Part shown: positions 8,193 to 15,093 of the stretch, piece by piece
How positions within the stretch are numbered: position 1 is the stretch's first letter
Layout of the letters: each line of letters begins with the position of its first letter
NCBI GenBank assembly: GCA_964596775.1
Contig: CAZQVN010000018.1
Span: 3,626-67,625 of the forward strand
Direction of reading: 5' to 3'
Source of the DNA: CAZQVN01 sp964596775
GTDB lineage: Bacteria > Eisenbacteria > RBG-16-71-46 > JABDJR01 > JAWXBZ01
DNA: 64,000 bases
The notes under the pieces: model-generated
Database searches by the model: none
What the model was told of the DNA's origin: nothing
What the model saw: only the letters and a program-made list of their open reading frames with translations
Position numbers and translations under genes: made by a program

Positions 8193-9287
8193 ATGGAACG
8201 TGGTGCCACAGTGTCGACCCGGCCCGGAGCCATCCGCGCCGACTCGGGGTCCGACGCGGAAACCCTGTCCGCGGAGCTGTCGGCCAATCCCCTCGACGCG
8301 CGGCTGCGGTCCCGGTTCGCGCGGGCGCTCCTCCGCGAAGGGCGCGGCCAGGACGCGCTCGTCCAGGTGGAGTCGGCGATCCGCACTGTTTCGGACGATC
8401 CCGGCATCCACTTCGATCGCGGCTTCATTCTCGAATCGCTCGGGCAGTCCGCCGAGGCGCTCAGGGCCTACGGCCGGGCCGTGGATCTCAAACCCGATTA
8501 CGCCGCCGCCCGGGCCCGGATCGCCGGTCTTCTCGACGCCGCCGGCCGGCGTGTCGAGGCGGTGGAGGCGCTGGAGCGGGCGCTGCGCATCGAGCCCGAC
8601 AATGCCACGATGCACTGCAATCTCGGCGTGCTGTTCGGGGAGCTCGGCCGCCGCGAGGAAGCCCGTCACGCGTTCCGGAAGGCCCTCGAGCTGGACCCGC
8701 GGGCCACGGAAGCGTGCCTGAACCTCGCCACGCTGCTTCTCGAGGAGCGGCATCTCGAGGAAGCCCTGGCGCTCCTCGACCGCGCCCGCGCGTTTTCGCC
8801 GGGTGATCCGGCGATCACGTTCCACCGCAGTCTCGTCCTGCTCCGGAAGGGGATGTACGCCGAGGCCGCCGGGGGATTCCGCGACTACATCCGGCACAAT
8901 CCCGGCGACCTGCGGGCTCACTACCACCTGGGAACCGCCCTCAATCGATCCAACGATCTGGACGGGGCGATCGCGGCTTTCAAGGACGCGGTCCGGATCG
9001 ACTCCGCGCACCGCCGGACCTGGTACCAGCTCGGCATGGCCTACGACAAGAAGGGGTTGCCCCAGGAAGCCCGCAAGGCGTACCGCAGGGCCGATGCCGC
9101 GGGTCGCCCGGCGGCCGGCGATCCCGAAATCATCCCGGCGTCCCGGCGTGCGGCCGGCGATCCCGAAATCATCCCGGCGTCCCGGCGTGCGGCCGGCGAT
9201 CCCGAAATCGTCCCGGCGTCCCGGCGCGCGGCCGGCGATCCCGAAAACGGCCCGGCGTCCCGGCATGCGTCCGGCGGAGGCCGCTGA
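8193..9287 (+). CDS. TPR-repeat protein with tandem 13-residue C-terminal repeats
   Basis: A 364-aa protein made of about eight tetratricopeptide repeats (roughly residues 20-300) with the usual A/Y/A spacing, such as NLGVLFGELGRREEARHAFRKALELDP. No signal peptide is seen, so it is probably a cytosolic protein-protein scaffold. The last ~58 residues are four copies of AAGDPEIIPASRR followed by ASGGGR. The start is uncertain: ATG 8193 is chosen, with a weak GAAAGG upstream; an open frame extends to 8100. It is followed 6 bp later by uppP. Partner unknown. Confidence 0.72.
   Translation: MERGATVSTRPGAIRADSGSDAETLSAELSANPLDARLRSRFARALLREGRGQDALVQVESAIRTVSDDPGIHFDRGFILESLGQSAEALRAYGRAVDLKPDYAAARARIAGLLDAAGRRVEAVEALERALRIEPDNATMHCNLGVLFGELGRREEARHAFRKALELDPRATEACLNLATLLLEERHLEEALALLDRARAFSPGDPAITFHRSLVLLRKGMYAEAAGGFRDYIRHNPGDLRAHYHLGTALNRSNDLDGAIAAFKDAVRIDSAHRRTWYQLGMAYDKKGLPQEARKAYRRADAAGRPAAGDPEIIPASRRAAGDPEIIPASRRAAGDPEIVPASRRAAGDPENGPASRHASGGGR
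9111..9266 (+). repeat. Four tandem 39-bp repeats inside the TPR gene
   Basis: Units start at 9111, 9150, 9189 and 9228, each 39 bp and in frame, encoding AAGDPE-II/IV/NG-PASRR/H. The first two copies are identical; copies three and four carry point changes, so the array is a recent in-frame expansion. Confidence 0.9.
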
Positions 9288-9293
9288 CCGCTC

Positions 9294-10106
9294 GTGTCGC
9301 CCCTCCATGGTCTCATCCTGGGCCTGGTCCAGGGGTTGACGGAGTTTCTGCCGGTCTCCTCATCGGGGCATCTCGTCCTGGCGGAAACACTGCTCCGGAC
9401 CGGCCCTCCGAACGTGGCCTTCGAGGTGTTTCTGCACCTGGCCACGCTTCTCGCCGCCATTCTCGCGCTCCGTCCGGAACTGACCCGGATTTTCGCGTAC
9501 CTGTCGTCCTCGTTCGGGATCCGCTGGGTATCGATCCGCTCGGATTCCCTGCGGGAGGGGAAGCGGCTGTTCTGGTCGCTCATGCTCGGCACGATCCCCG
9601 CGGCGGCCGCGGGACTTCTGCTTGAAAAGCACATCGAGGTGTTCTTCCACGATCCGCGCTTTGTCGGGTTCTCGCTGATCTTCACCGGGCTGGTCCTGTT
9701 TTCAACTCGTCTCGCGCCGAAGCGCGGTGGTCCGCTGGAAATGGGTTCGGCTCTGGCCATGGGGCTGGCACAGGCGCTGGCGCTGCTCCCCGGTGTGTCC
9801 CGGTCGGGCATGACCCTCGCGGCGGGGTTGCTCACCGGTGTTCAGCGGGAAAAGGCGGTCCGCTTTTCCTTTCTGCTGTCGGTGCCGGTGATTCTCGGGG
9901 CGGGGATTCTGAAACTGAAGGACGGCTTCGGAGCCACGGGCATGAGCCCGTTGACGCTCGTGATTGCGTTCGTCGCCGCGTTCCTGTCCGGCGCGCTCGC
10001 CATCCAGGTCCTGCTCCGCGTGGTGATCGCGGGGCGTCTTTCGCTGCTCGGCTTCTACTGCCTGCTCGCCGGCGCGGCGGTGCTGATCCTGATTCCCGCC
10101 GCCTAG
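9294..10106 (+). CDS. uppP: Undecaprenyl-diphosphatase UppP (BacA)
   Basis: UppP is a membrane phosphatase that recycles undecaprenyl pyrophosphate for peptidoglycan and other envelope polymers; overexpression gives bacitracin resistance. The 270-aa protein has the two signature regions: QGLTEFLPVSSSGHLV near residues 14-29 with the catalytic Glu, and LPGVSRSGMTLAAGLLTG near 164-181 with the conserved Ser/Arg. Multiple membrane segments surround them. The start is GTG 9294, 6 bp after the TPR gene; the GGAGG inside that gene is about 13 nt away, a long spacing. Length and motifs match the family fully. Confidence 0.94.
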   Translation: MSPLHGLILGLVQGLTEFLPVSSSGHLVLAETLLRTGPPNVAFEVFLHLATLLAAILALRPELTRIFAYLSSSFGIRWVSIRSDSLREGKRLFWSLMLGTIPAAAAGLLLEKHIEVFFHDPRFVGFSLIFTGLVLFSTRLAPKRGGPLEMGSALAMGLAQALALLPGVSRSGMTLAAGLLTGVQREKAVRFSFLLSVPVILGAGILKLKDGFGATGMSPLTLVIAFVAAFLSGALAIQVLLRVVIAGRLSLLGFYCLLAGAAVLILIPAA

Positions 10107-10178
10107 ACGATCAGGCGGACAGCCGGGACGCCCTCGGCGCCCCGGCGGACGGATCGGACGATTCCGCGGTGCGCGGAC

Positions 10179-10238
10179 CTAGCGCCTGATCCACCAGAAG
10201 ATGTCGAAGAAGAGAATGGTGACGATGAGTTCGGTCAT
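10179..10238 (-). CDS. Possible 19-residue hydrophobic membrane peptide
   Basis: The ORF encodes MTELIVTILFFDIFWWIRR, with one hydrophobic helix followed by two arginines, as in small single-span membrane peptides. Its ATG at 10238 is preceded by GGAGGG with a 7-nt spacer, as strong as any ribosome-binding site in the window. It lies in an otherwise gene-poor gap. No family is recognised and chance cannot be excluded at this length. Confidence 0.35.
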   Translation of the reverse strand: MTELIVTILFFDIFWWIRR

Positions 10239-10507
10239 TCCATGTCCCTCCGGCGCCGGACCCGCCATATCGGGCCGTGTCCGACTCGCCCTGGTCCCGA
10301 CCACCCCTCAAGCGCTCCGGGCTTCATGAGCGCAGGCTCCCCCCGGTCCCTCCCTCAGGACGCGTGAGCCGCGTCGGTCACCAGGGATTGCATATTCCAT
10401 TCCAGACGGGCGGAATCGCCCGATTTATGAAGAACGATATCATCAAGACGTTGGGGTGCAACGGTTTGTCGTGCCTGTAAATTCGGAGATTCTTTCGCAG
10501 GGATTGG

Positions 10508-10537
10508 GGATCCGGACCCGGTTTCCGGTCCGGATCC
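10508..10537. repeat. 11-bp perfect inverted repeat downstream of the SpoIIE phosphatase gene
   Basis: GGATCCGGACC and GGTCCGGATCC are separated by an 8-nt loop. It lies 34 bp beyond the stop of the minus-strand phosphatase gene and may stabilise or end that transcript, but no T-run follows on the minus strand. Confidence 0.45.
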
Positions 10538-10571
10538 GGCCGGCCGGGCACTTTTGGACCGGCCCGGTTGC

Positions 10572-13061
10572 TCAATAGATGCGGGCCACGAGAATCGTGA
10601 CGTCGTCCGGGACGGGGGTGACCTGGGAGATGCCCGCCGCGGACATCAGGGCCCGCTTGAGCGATTCGGCGGAGAGATCCGGATTCTTGCGGACGATCCG
10701 CAGGATGGAACGACGGTTCAACGGGATCTCCTCCTCCGTCTTCGCGTCGACGAGGCCGTCGGAAAAGCAGACGACCGTGTCGCCGGCCGCGAGCGTGACG
10801 CGCCCTTCCTCGTACTCCGCTCCGGCGATCACGCCGAGGATCGGGCCCCCTTCGCGGAGTTCGCAGACCGGAGCCCGCCTGCGGATGAGCAGCGGCGGCT
10901 CGAGTCCTGCGTTGGCGTAGCGCATGACCATCGTCTGAGGGTGGATCAGCGCGTAGAACAGGCAGGCGAATCGATCCGGCTCCGCCACCTCGTGCAGCCG
11001 CCGGTTCAGCGTTTCGAGGAGCGCCCCGGGTCCGGCTCCGGTGGCCGCGGTGGCCCGGAAGCTGGCCTGGAGGCTGGCGGTGAGGATCGCCGCCGGAACC
11101 CCCTTGCCCGACACGTCCGACACGCAGAAGCCCACGCGGCCGTCAGGAAGCTGCACGTAGTCGTGGGCATCGCCGCCGACCGCATCGCAGGGCAGGGTGA
11201 CCCCGGCCATTTCCACGAGCGGCGACAGCGGCGGCTCCCCGGGAAGAAGATGTTCCTGGATGCTCCGGGCCACCGCGAGCTCGCTCGAGATCTTTTCCCG
11301 TTCCATCTCGTCCTCGCGGCGCAGCGCCTGGGTCAGCGCCCGGGATGCGTCCTGGACGATGTGCTCGAGGATGGCCAGCTCCTGGCTGTCCGGTTGACCG
11401 TCCCGCGAGGCAAGCCGCAGGGCGACGACGGCGTGGAGCCGCAATCCGTCGCGGATCGGGAGGAAGAGGTCGAAGCCGAGTTCGTCCAGGCGATCGCGGA
11501 ATGCATCGTGATGCTCCCCGTCCACGCGGCTCACCAGGTCCGACCGGGTGGCCGGACCGGTCAGGTCGTCGACCGCGTCGCGGAGCGCCGGGGGAAACGG
11601 CAGGATGTCCGGAGGCGGCGCCTGGCCCTGCTCGCCCCCGGCCGGGACGGCGTCGCTTCCGGGGGTGCCGTCCCGCAGGGCCCTGAGGACGAGCTGCTTC
11701 GCGTCGTCCGGCAGGACGTAGAGGGCGCCGTGCGATGCTTCCAGGCGCTCGAAGAGTTCGTCGAGCAGCGAGGTTTCGAGGCGGTCGGAGTCGAGCAGCA
11801 CGGCGACCTGGCTCGAGAGCTCCTCCAGCCGGCGCCGCCGCCCGGCGTCACGCGGAAAGAACGCGCGGTCCACGAAGGCCTGGACGGTGTTCCGCGTGCC
11901 GGTGAACGCGAGCGCGATGACGAGCAGCGAAAGGATGGCCACCGTGGGATGCCCCTCGCCGGGGTCGAGACGCGGCCCGAGAAAGACGACGGCGGTAAAG
12001 TAGATCAGCGCCATGCAGGTCGTCACGAGGAAGTACACGACACCGCGGCGCACGATGATCCGGATGTCGAAGATCTGGTGGCGGACGATCGCGTACATGT
12101 AGGCCAGCGGAAGGATCCACACCGACAGCACGGCGTACTGGTCGCCCGGGAGGCCGCCGCCCGGAACGAGGTTCCGGAGGAGGATCGTGAGCGCGAACGG
12201 AGCCAGCCCGAGGATCGTGCCCCACTGGACGACCCGGAACCGGAGCTTCTGCTCGGGATCCTCGGTGGCCCGGATGCTCCGGACGAAGATGGCGAGAGCG
12301 AGGAGGATGGCGCCCCCCACGTACAGCGCGGCCAGGCCGCCGAAGGCGAGCGCGAGTTCGGGCACGACCGGCGGACCGGCGGTGAAGAAGATCGAGGCGG
12401 CCACGAGCGTGGCGCCGAGCCCGTACACGATCGTGAGGATCCGCGTATGCCGCGCCCCGATCGGCCGCCCGGGCGGAAACAGCAGCACGAAGTGGATGAA
12501 CGAGGCGGCGAGGAGGAACCCGGCCAGGTCGTTCACGATCGACTCGACGGCGCGGATCAGCGGCGGCCCGGCCGGGAGCGGAGCGCGGAGGATCAGCGCG
12601 AAGGACAGGCAGAGGAGGAGGAACGTGCGCCCCAGCGCATCGGGGCGCTTCGCGAACGTGAACAGGCCGACGAGGAGGAACGTGACTGCGGTCAGGAACG
12701 TGAGGATGCGGCGCACCGCCTCCGGTCGCGGCGGATCGGAGACGACGAAGAAGACCGTCTGCGTGGCCGCCTCCCGATGGATGATCAGCCCCACCGACGT
12801 CCCGCGCGAGAGCCCCTCCAGCCGGTCCACCGGGATCTCGCGGGCGACGGGCCCCGTGCCGGCGGGAGAGTCGGCGTAAGCCCCGACGATCCGGTCGCCG
12901 ATCCGGAGTCCGCTCTCCCCGGCGTGACTGCCCGCGTCCACCGCCGCCACCCGGTCTCCGCGGAGCGCGAAGCCGAGATAGGGAAGCCGGGCCAGCGACA
13001 GAGCTCCGGCCAGGAGCAGGGCCGCCACGATTCCGGTGAGTGAAACGAGAAGTTCGCGCAT
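10572..13061 (-). CDS. Membrane PDZ / SpoIIE-type PP2C serine phosphatase (RsbU-like)
   Basis: An 829-aa regulator of the partner-switching type. An N-terminal membrane helix is followed by a PDZ-like domain (about 30-110, LRIGDRIVG). A block of roughly seven membrane segments (about 115-400) comes next, then a GAF-like region (about 430-580). The PP2C/SpoIIE catalytic domain (about 600-829) carries the metal-binding Asp motifs AVGGDAHDY, VSDVSGKG, FSDGLVDA and PDDVTILV. Such proteins dephosphorylate anti-anti-sigma factors; no STAS or RsbW gene is in the window. Start at ATG 13061 has no ribosome-binding site; see the divergent promoter entry. The catalytic domain is certain, the signal is not. 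Confidence 0.86.
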   Translation of the reverse strand: MRELLVSLTGIVAALLLAGALSLARLPYLGFALRGDRVAAVDAGSHAGESGLRIGDRIVGAYADSPAGTGPVAREIPVDRLEGLSRGTSVGLIIHREAATQTVFFVVSDPPRPEAVRRILTFLTAVTFLLVGLFTFAKRPDALGRTFLLLCLSFALILRAPLPAGPPLIRAVESIVNDLAGFLLAASFIHFVLLFPPGRPIGARHTRILTIVYGLGATLVAASIFFTAGPPVVPELALAFGGLAALYVGGAILLALAIFVRSIRATEDPEQKLRFRVVQWGTILGLAPFALTILLRNLVPGGGLPGDQYAVLSVWILPLAYMYAIVRHQIFDIRIIVRRGVVYFLVTTCMALIYFTAVVFLGPRLDPGEGHPTVAILSLLVIALAFTGTRNTVQAFVDRAFFPRDAGRRRRLEELSSQVAVLLDSDRLETSLLDELFERLEASHGALYVLPDDAKQLVLRALRDGTPGSDAVPAGGEQGQAPPPDILPFPPALRDAVDDLTGPATRSDLVSRVDGEHHDAFRDRLDELGFDLFLPIRDGLRLHAVVALRLASRDGQPDSQELAILEHIVQDASRALTQALRREDEMEREKISSELAVARSIQEHLLPGEPPLSPLVEMAGVTLPCDAVGGDAHDYVQLPDGRVGFCVSDVSGKGVPAAILTASLQASFRATAATGAGPGALLETLNRRLHEVAEPDRFACLFYALIHPQTMVMRYANAGLEPPLLIRRRAPVCELREGGPILGVIAGAEYEEGRVTLAAGDTVVCFSDGLVDAKTEEEIPLNRRSILRIVRKNPDLSAESLKRALMSAAGISQVTPVPDDVTILVARIY

Positions 13062-13067
13062 GTGCTG

Positions 13068-13075
13068 TGTATAAT
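13068..13075. promoter_or_regulatory. Overlapping divergent -10 elements, possibly giving leaderless transcripts
   Basis: The 8 bp TGTATAAT-type core reads TATAAT on the plus strand (13070-13075), 7 nt before GTG 13083. It reads TATACA on the minus strand (13073-13068), 6 nt before ATG 13061. Neither start has a Shine-Dalgarno sequence. No convincing -35 was found on either side. Confidence 0.4.
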
Positions 13076-13082
13076 CCGCCGC

Positions 13083-14345
13083 GTGATTCGGGTGAACAAC
13101 TTTCTCGAGGGTCCCTCGCGCCCGGCCTGGACCTTCTTCGTGACGGCTCTCGTCGTCCGTGTTGCCGGCGTCCTCCTGGCTTTCGAGAATCGGGCCTACT
13201 TTGCCGACGAATCGATGTACCTGCGCATCGCCTATGCCGTGGCCGACGGTCACTGGCTGGGCGAGGGGACGATCGCCGCACCGGGCCTCTACTACTTCCT
13301 GGCCGCGCTGAAGCTTGCCGGTCTCGACCCCGCCGGGTTCCGGATCGTCCAGTCCGTCGCGGGCGCCGCGGCCGTTTCCATTATATTCCTTCTGGCCCGC
13401 CGGTTGTTCGGCCCGCTGACCGCCGGCCTGTCCGCCCTGATTCTCTGCTTCTACCCCTACATGATCTTTCTGGCGGGCGTTTTCTATCCGCAGGGGCACC
13501 TGCTCTTCCTGCTGGCCCTGACGTTTCTCGCCGCGCAGCGGTTCATCGACACCGACAGGTTGAGGTGGGTCGCGCTGGCGGGGGCGCTGCTCGGGCTGTC
13601 CGGCCTGTTCGTCGTGCCGATCCTGTCCGCGTCCCCGATCGTGGCGCTGTGGGTCCTCCTGAACGCCAGGGGTCGCTTCATCCGCCGCGCCGCGGGAGTA
13701 ACCGTCATGGCGGTCATGGCCCTGGCGACGATTCTTCCCTGGACGGTCCGCAACCACCACGTGACCGGACGGTTCATCTTCATTTCGGCGATGGGACCGA
13801 GCGCGTTCTACTGGGCGAACAACGCGCGGACCGACCCCTACATGCGCGATGCGGAGCGATGGCTCCAGCTGTATCAGGAGGAGGCGAACCGCGAGCGGGC
13901 GCGGCAGGGGATGGACGTGACGGAGATGGACCGCCATCTCCAGTTCCGGGCCGACCGTTTCGTGACCCTGCATCCCGACCGCGCGTTCCGGAACTACCTG
14001 ACCCGGCTCGGCATGTTCTTCGACGCGGCCCCCCGGTCCTACACGGCCAATGCGCATACCCGGAGCCGGAAGACGGAGATCCTGGCGGTGGTCACCTCCG
14101 TTCCGGTGCTCCTCCTGTTTCCGGTCGGTGTCTGGTTCCGGCGCCGGAGTTTCCGCCGCTGGTTTCCGCTGCTTCTCGTGCCGCTGGCCCAGGCCCTGGC
14201 CTACGCCGCGTTCCATGTGAGCGTGCGCTATCGCCTGCCGTTCGAACCGTACTTCGTGATTCTTGCCGCGGCTGGAGTCATCGGCCTGCTCGGAATTGGC
14301 GAAAAAACCCGGTCGCCCGGGGAGGCATCCGCCGCTCAACCGTGA
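13083..14345 (+). CDS. GT39/ArnT-like membrane glycosyltransferase
   Basis: A ~420-aa polytopic protein with about nine hydrophobic segments. The first loop carries FADESMYLRIAYAVADGHW at about residue 36, the acidic motif typical of PMT/ArnT-family transferases that use polyprenyl-phosphate sugars. A large soluble segment (about 235-325) lies before the last helices. It is shorter than most ArnT proteins (~550 aa), so acceptor and donor cannot be guessed. The start is uncertain: the frame is open from GTG 13062; GTG 13083 is preferred because it lies 7 nt after a TATAAT. It is divergent from the SpoIIE phosphatase gene. Confidence 0.68.
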   Translation: MIRVNNFLEGPSRPAWTFFVTALVVRVAGVLLAFENRAYFADESMYLRIAYAVADGHWLGEGTIAAPGLYYFLAALKLAGLDPAGFRIVQSVAGAAAVSIIFLLARRLFGPLTAGLSALILCFYPYMIFLAGVFYPQGHLLFLLALTFLAAQRFIDTDRLRWVALAGALLGLSGLFVVPILSASPIVALWVLLNARGRFIRRAAGVTVMAVMALATILPWTVRNHHVTGRFIFISAMGPSAFYWANNARTDPYMRDAERWLQLYQEEANRERARQGMDVTEMDRHLQFRADRFVTLHPDRAFRNYLTRLGMFFDAAPRSYTANAHTRSRKTEILAVVTSVPVLLLFPVGVWFRRRSFRRWFPLLLVPLAQALAYAAFHVSVRYRLPFEPYFVILAAAGVIGLLGIGEKTRSPGEASAAQP

Positions 14346-14408
14346 CGGCCCGGTGTCGATAACGGGATCATGACGGAACCGGAGAAACAGACAGCGGAGG
14401 ATCCGCCC

Positions 14409-15017
14409 ATGGCGGACGCGAGCCCGGGCACGGCGGAAGCCGGACACGGACCCGCGGCGGACACGAACCCGGACGCGGCGGACGCCGGGCAGGCAGCCGC
14501 CCCGGCGGAAGCGAACGCGGACACATCGAGCGCCGGTCACGCGGCCGCCCCTCCCGTGGACGACCCCCACGCGGACCTGAGCGAGGAGGAACTCGCATTG
14601 ATGGGAGCCGACGCGCCGTCGCCCGCGGAGGGATCCACGGCGGGGAGCGGATTCCGGGCCCTCGTCGGGGGATCCTCGGAGAAGGACCGGACCGAGATCG
14701 CGGACGTCCTCGCAGGGAAGGGGTTCGAGGTCGCGACGGCTCCCGGACTGCGGGAGACGGTGGTCGAACTGGATGGAGGTCCGTTCGATCTCGTGGTGGT
14801 GTCCATCGCCGCGACCCATCCGCAGGCGCTCGGCGTGCTCCGTGAACTCGCGGCACACCGGAACGGCGGGACGCTTCTCCTGGCCACGCGACGCCCGACC
14901 CCGGGCCTCGTTTTCCAGGCGGTCCGCGCCGGCGCGGATTACGTGGTCGTGCTTCCCCCGACCGCCGCAGCGATCGACCACATCATGGGACTCCTGCCGG
15001 CGCGCATGGCCGCCTGA
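14409..15017 (+). CDS. Ala-rich protein with degenerate receiver-like domain
   Basis: The first ~75 residues are low-complexity, rich in Ala, Asp and Pro. Residues ~80-202 follow the receiver-domain pattern (FRALVGGSSEKDRTEIADVLAGKGFEV, FDLVVVS, GTLLLATRR, AGADYVVVLPP). The phospho-acceptor Asp is Ser, and the conserved Lys-Pro is replaced by Leu-Pro, so phosphorylation is unlikely. Start ATG 14409 has GGAGG 8 nt upstream; an ATG at 14370 in the same frame is weaker. It is just downstream of the membrane glycosyltransferase. It may be a signalling adaptor; the function is unknown. Confidence 0.6.
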   Translation: MADASPGTAEAGHGPAADTNPDAADAGQAAAPAEANADTSSAGHAAAPPVDDPHADLSEEELALMGADAPSPAEGSTAGSGFRALVGGSSEKDRTEIADVLAGKGFEVATAPGLRETVVELDGGPFDLVVVSIAATHPQALGVLRELAAHRNGGTLLLATRRPTPGLVFQAVRAGADYVVVLPPTAAAIDHIMGLLPARMAA

Positions 15018-15093
15018 GGCGGCTGGGCGCTCGACCTCGCGGGTCGCCCGCGCGGGAAATCCTGTCCGTCCCGGTCGACCGGCCGCTTCCCGC

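Larger units (their letters stand above)
10107..10571. other. Intergenic region between convergent uppP and the phosphatase gene
   Basis: This 465-bp gap holds one tiny minus-strand ORF with a strong ribosome-binding site (listed separately) and an 11-bp inverted repeat near 10508-10537. The stretch 10380-10490 is AT-richer than its surroundings. Other ORFs here lack ribosome-binding sites and have no protein-like composition. Confidence 0.4.

Noticed and set aside
6711..9308. Minus-strand ORF of 865 aa over the MglA-like and TPR genes
   Set aside because: It spans two well-supported genes and a terminator on the other strand, and its repeats mirror the 39-bp array.
10111..10311. 66-aa minus-strand ORF in the uppP-phosphatase gap
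   Set aside because: No ribosome-binding site and a biased composition; the overlapping 19-aa ORF in another frame has the better start signal.
10508..10537. 11-bp inverted repeat as a classical terminator for the phosphatase gene
   Set aside because: No T-run follows in the minus direction, so it is listed only as a repeat.
10554..13043. Long plus-strand ORF of 829 aa opposite the SpoIIE phosphatase gene
   Set aside because: Antisense shadow: composition is Arg/Glu/Asp/Gly-rich without domains, and the minus-strand frame has clear PP2C motifs.
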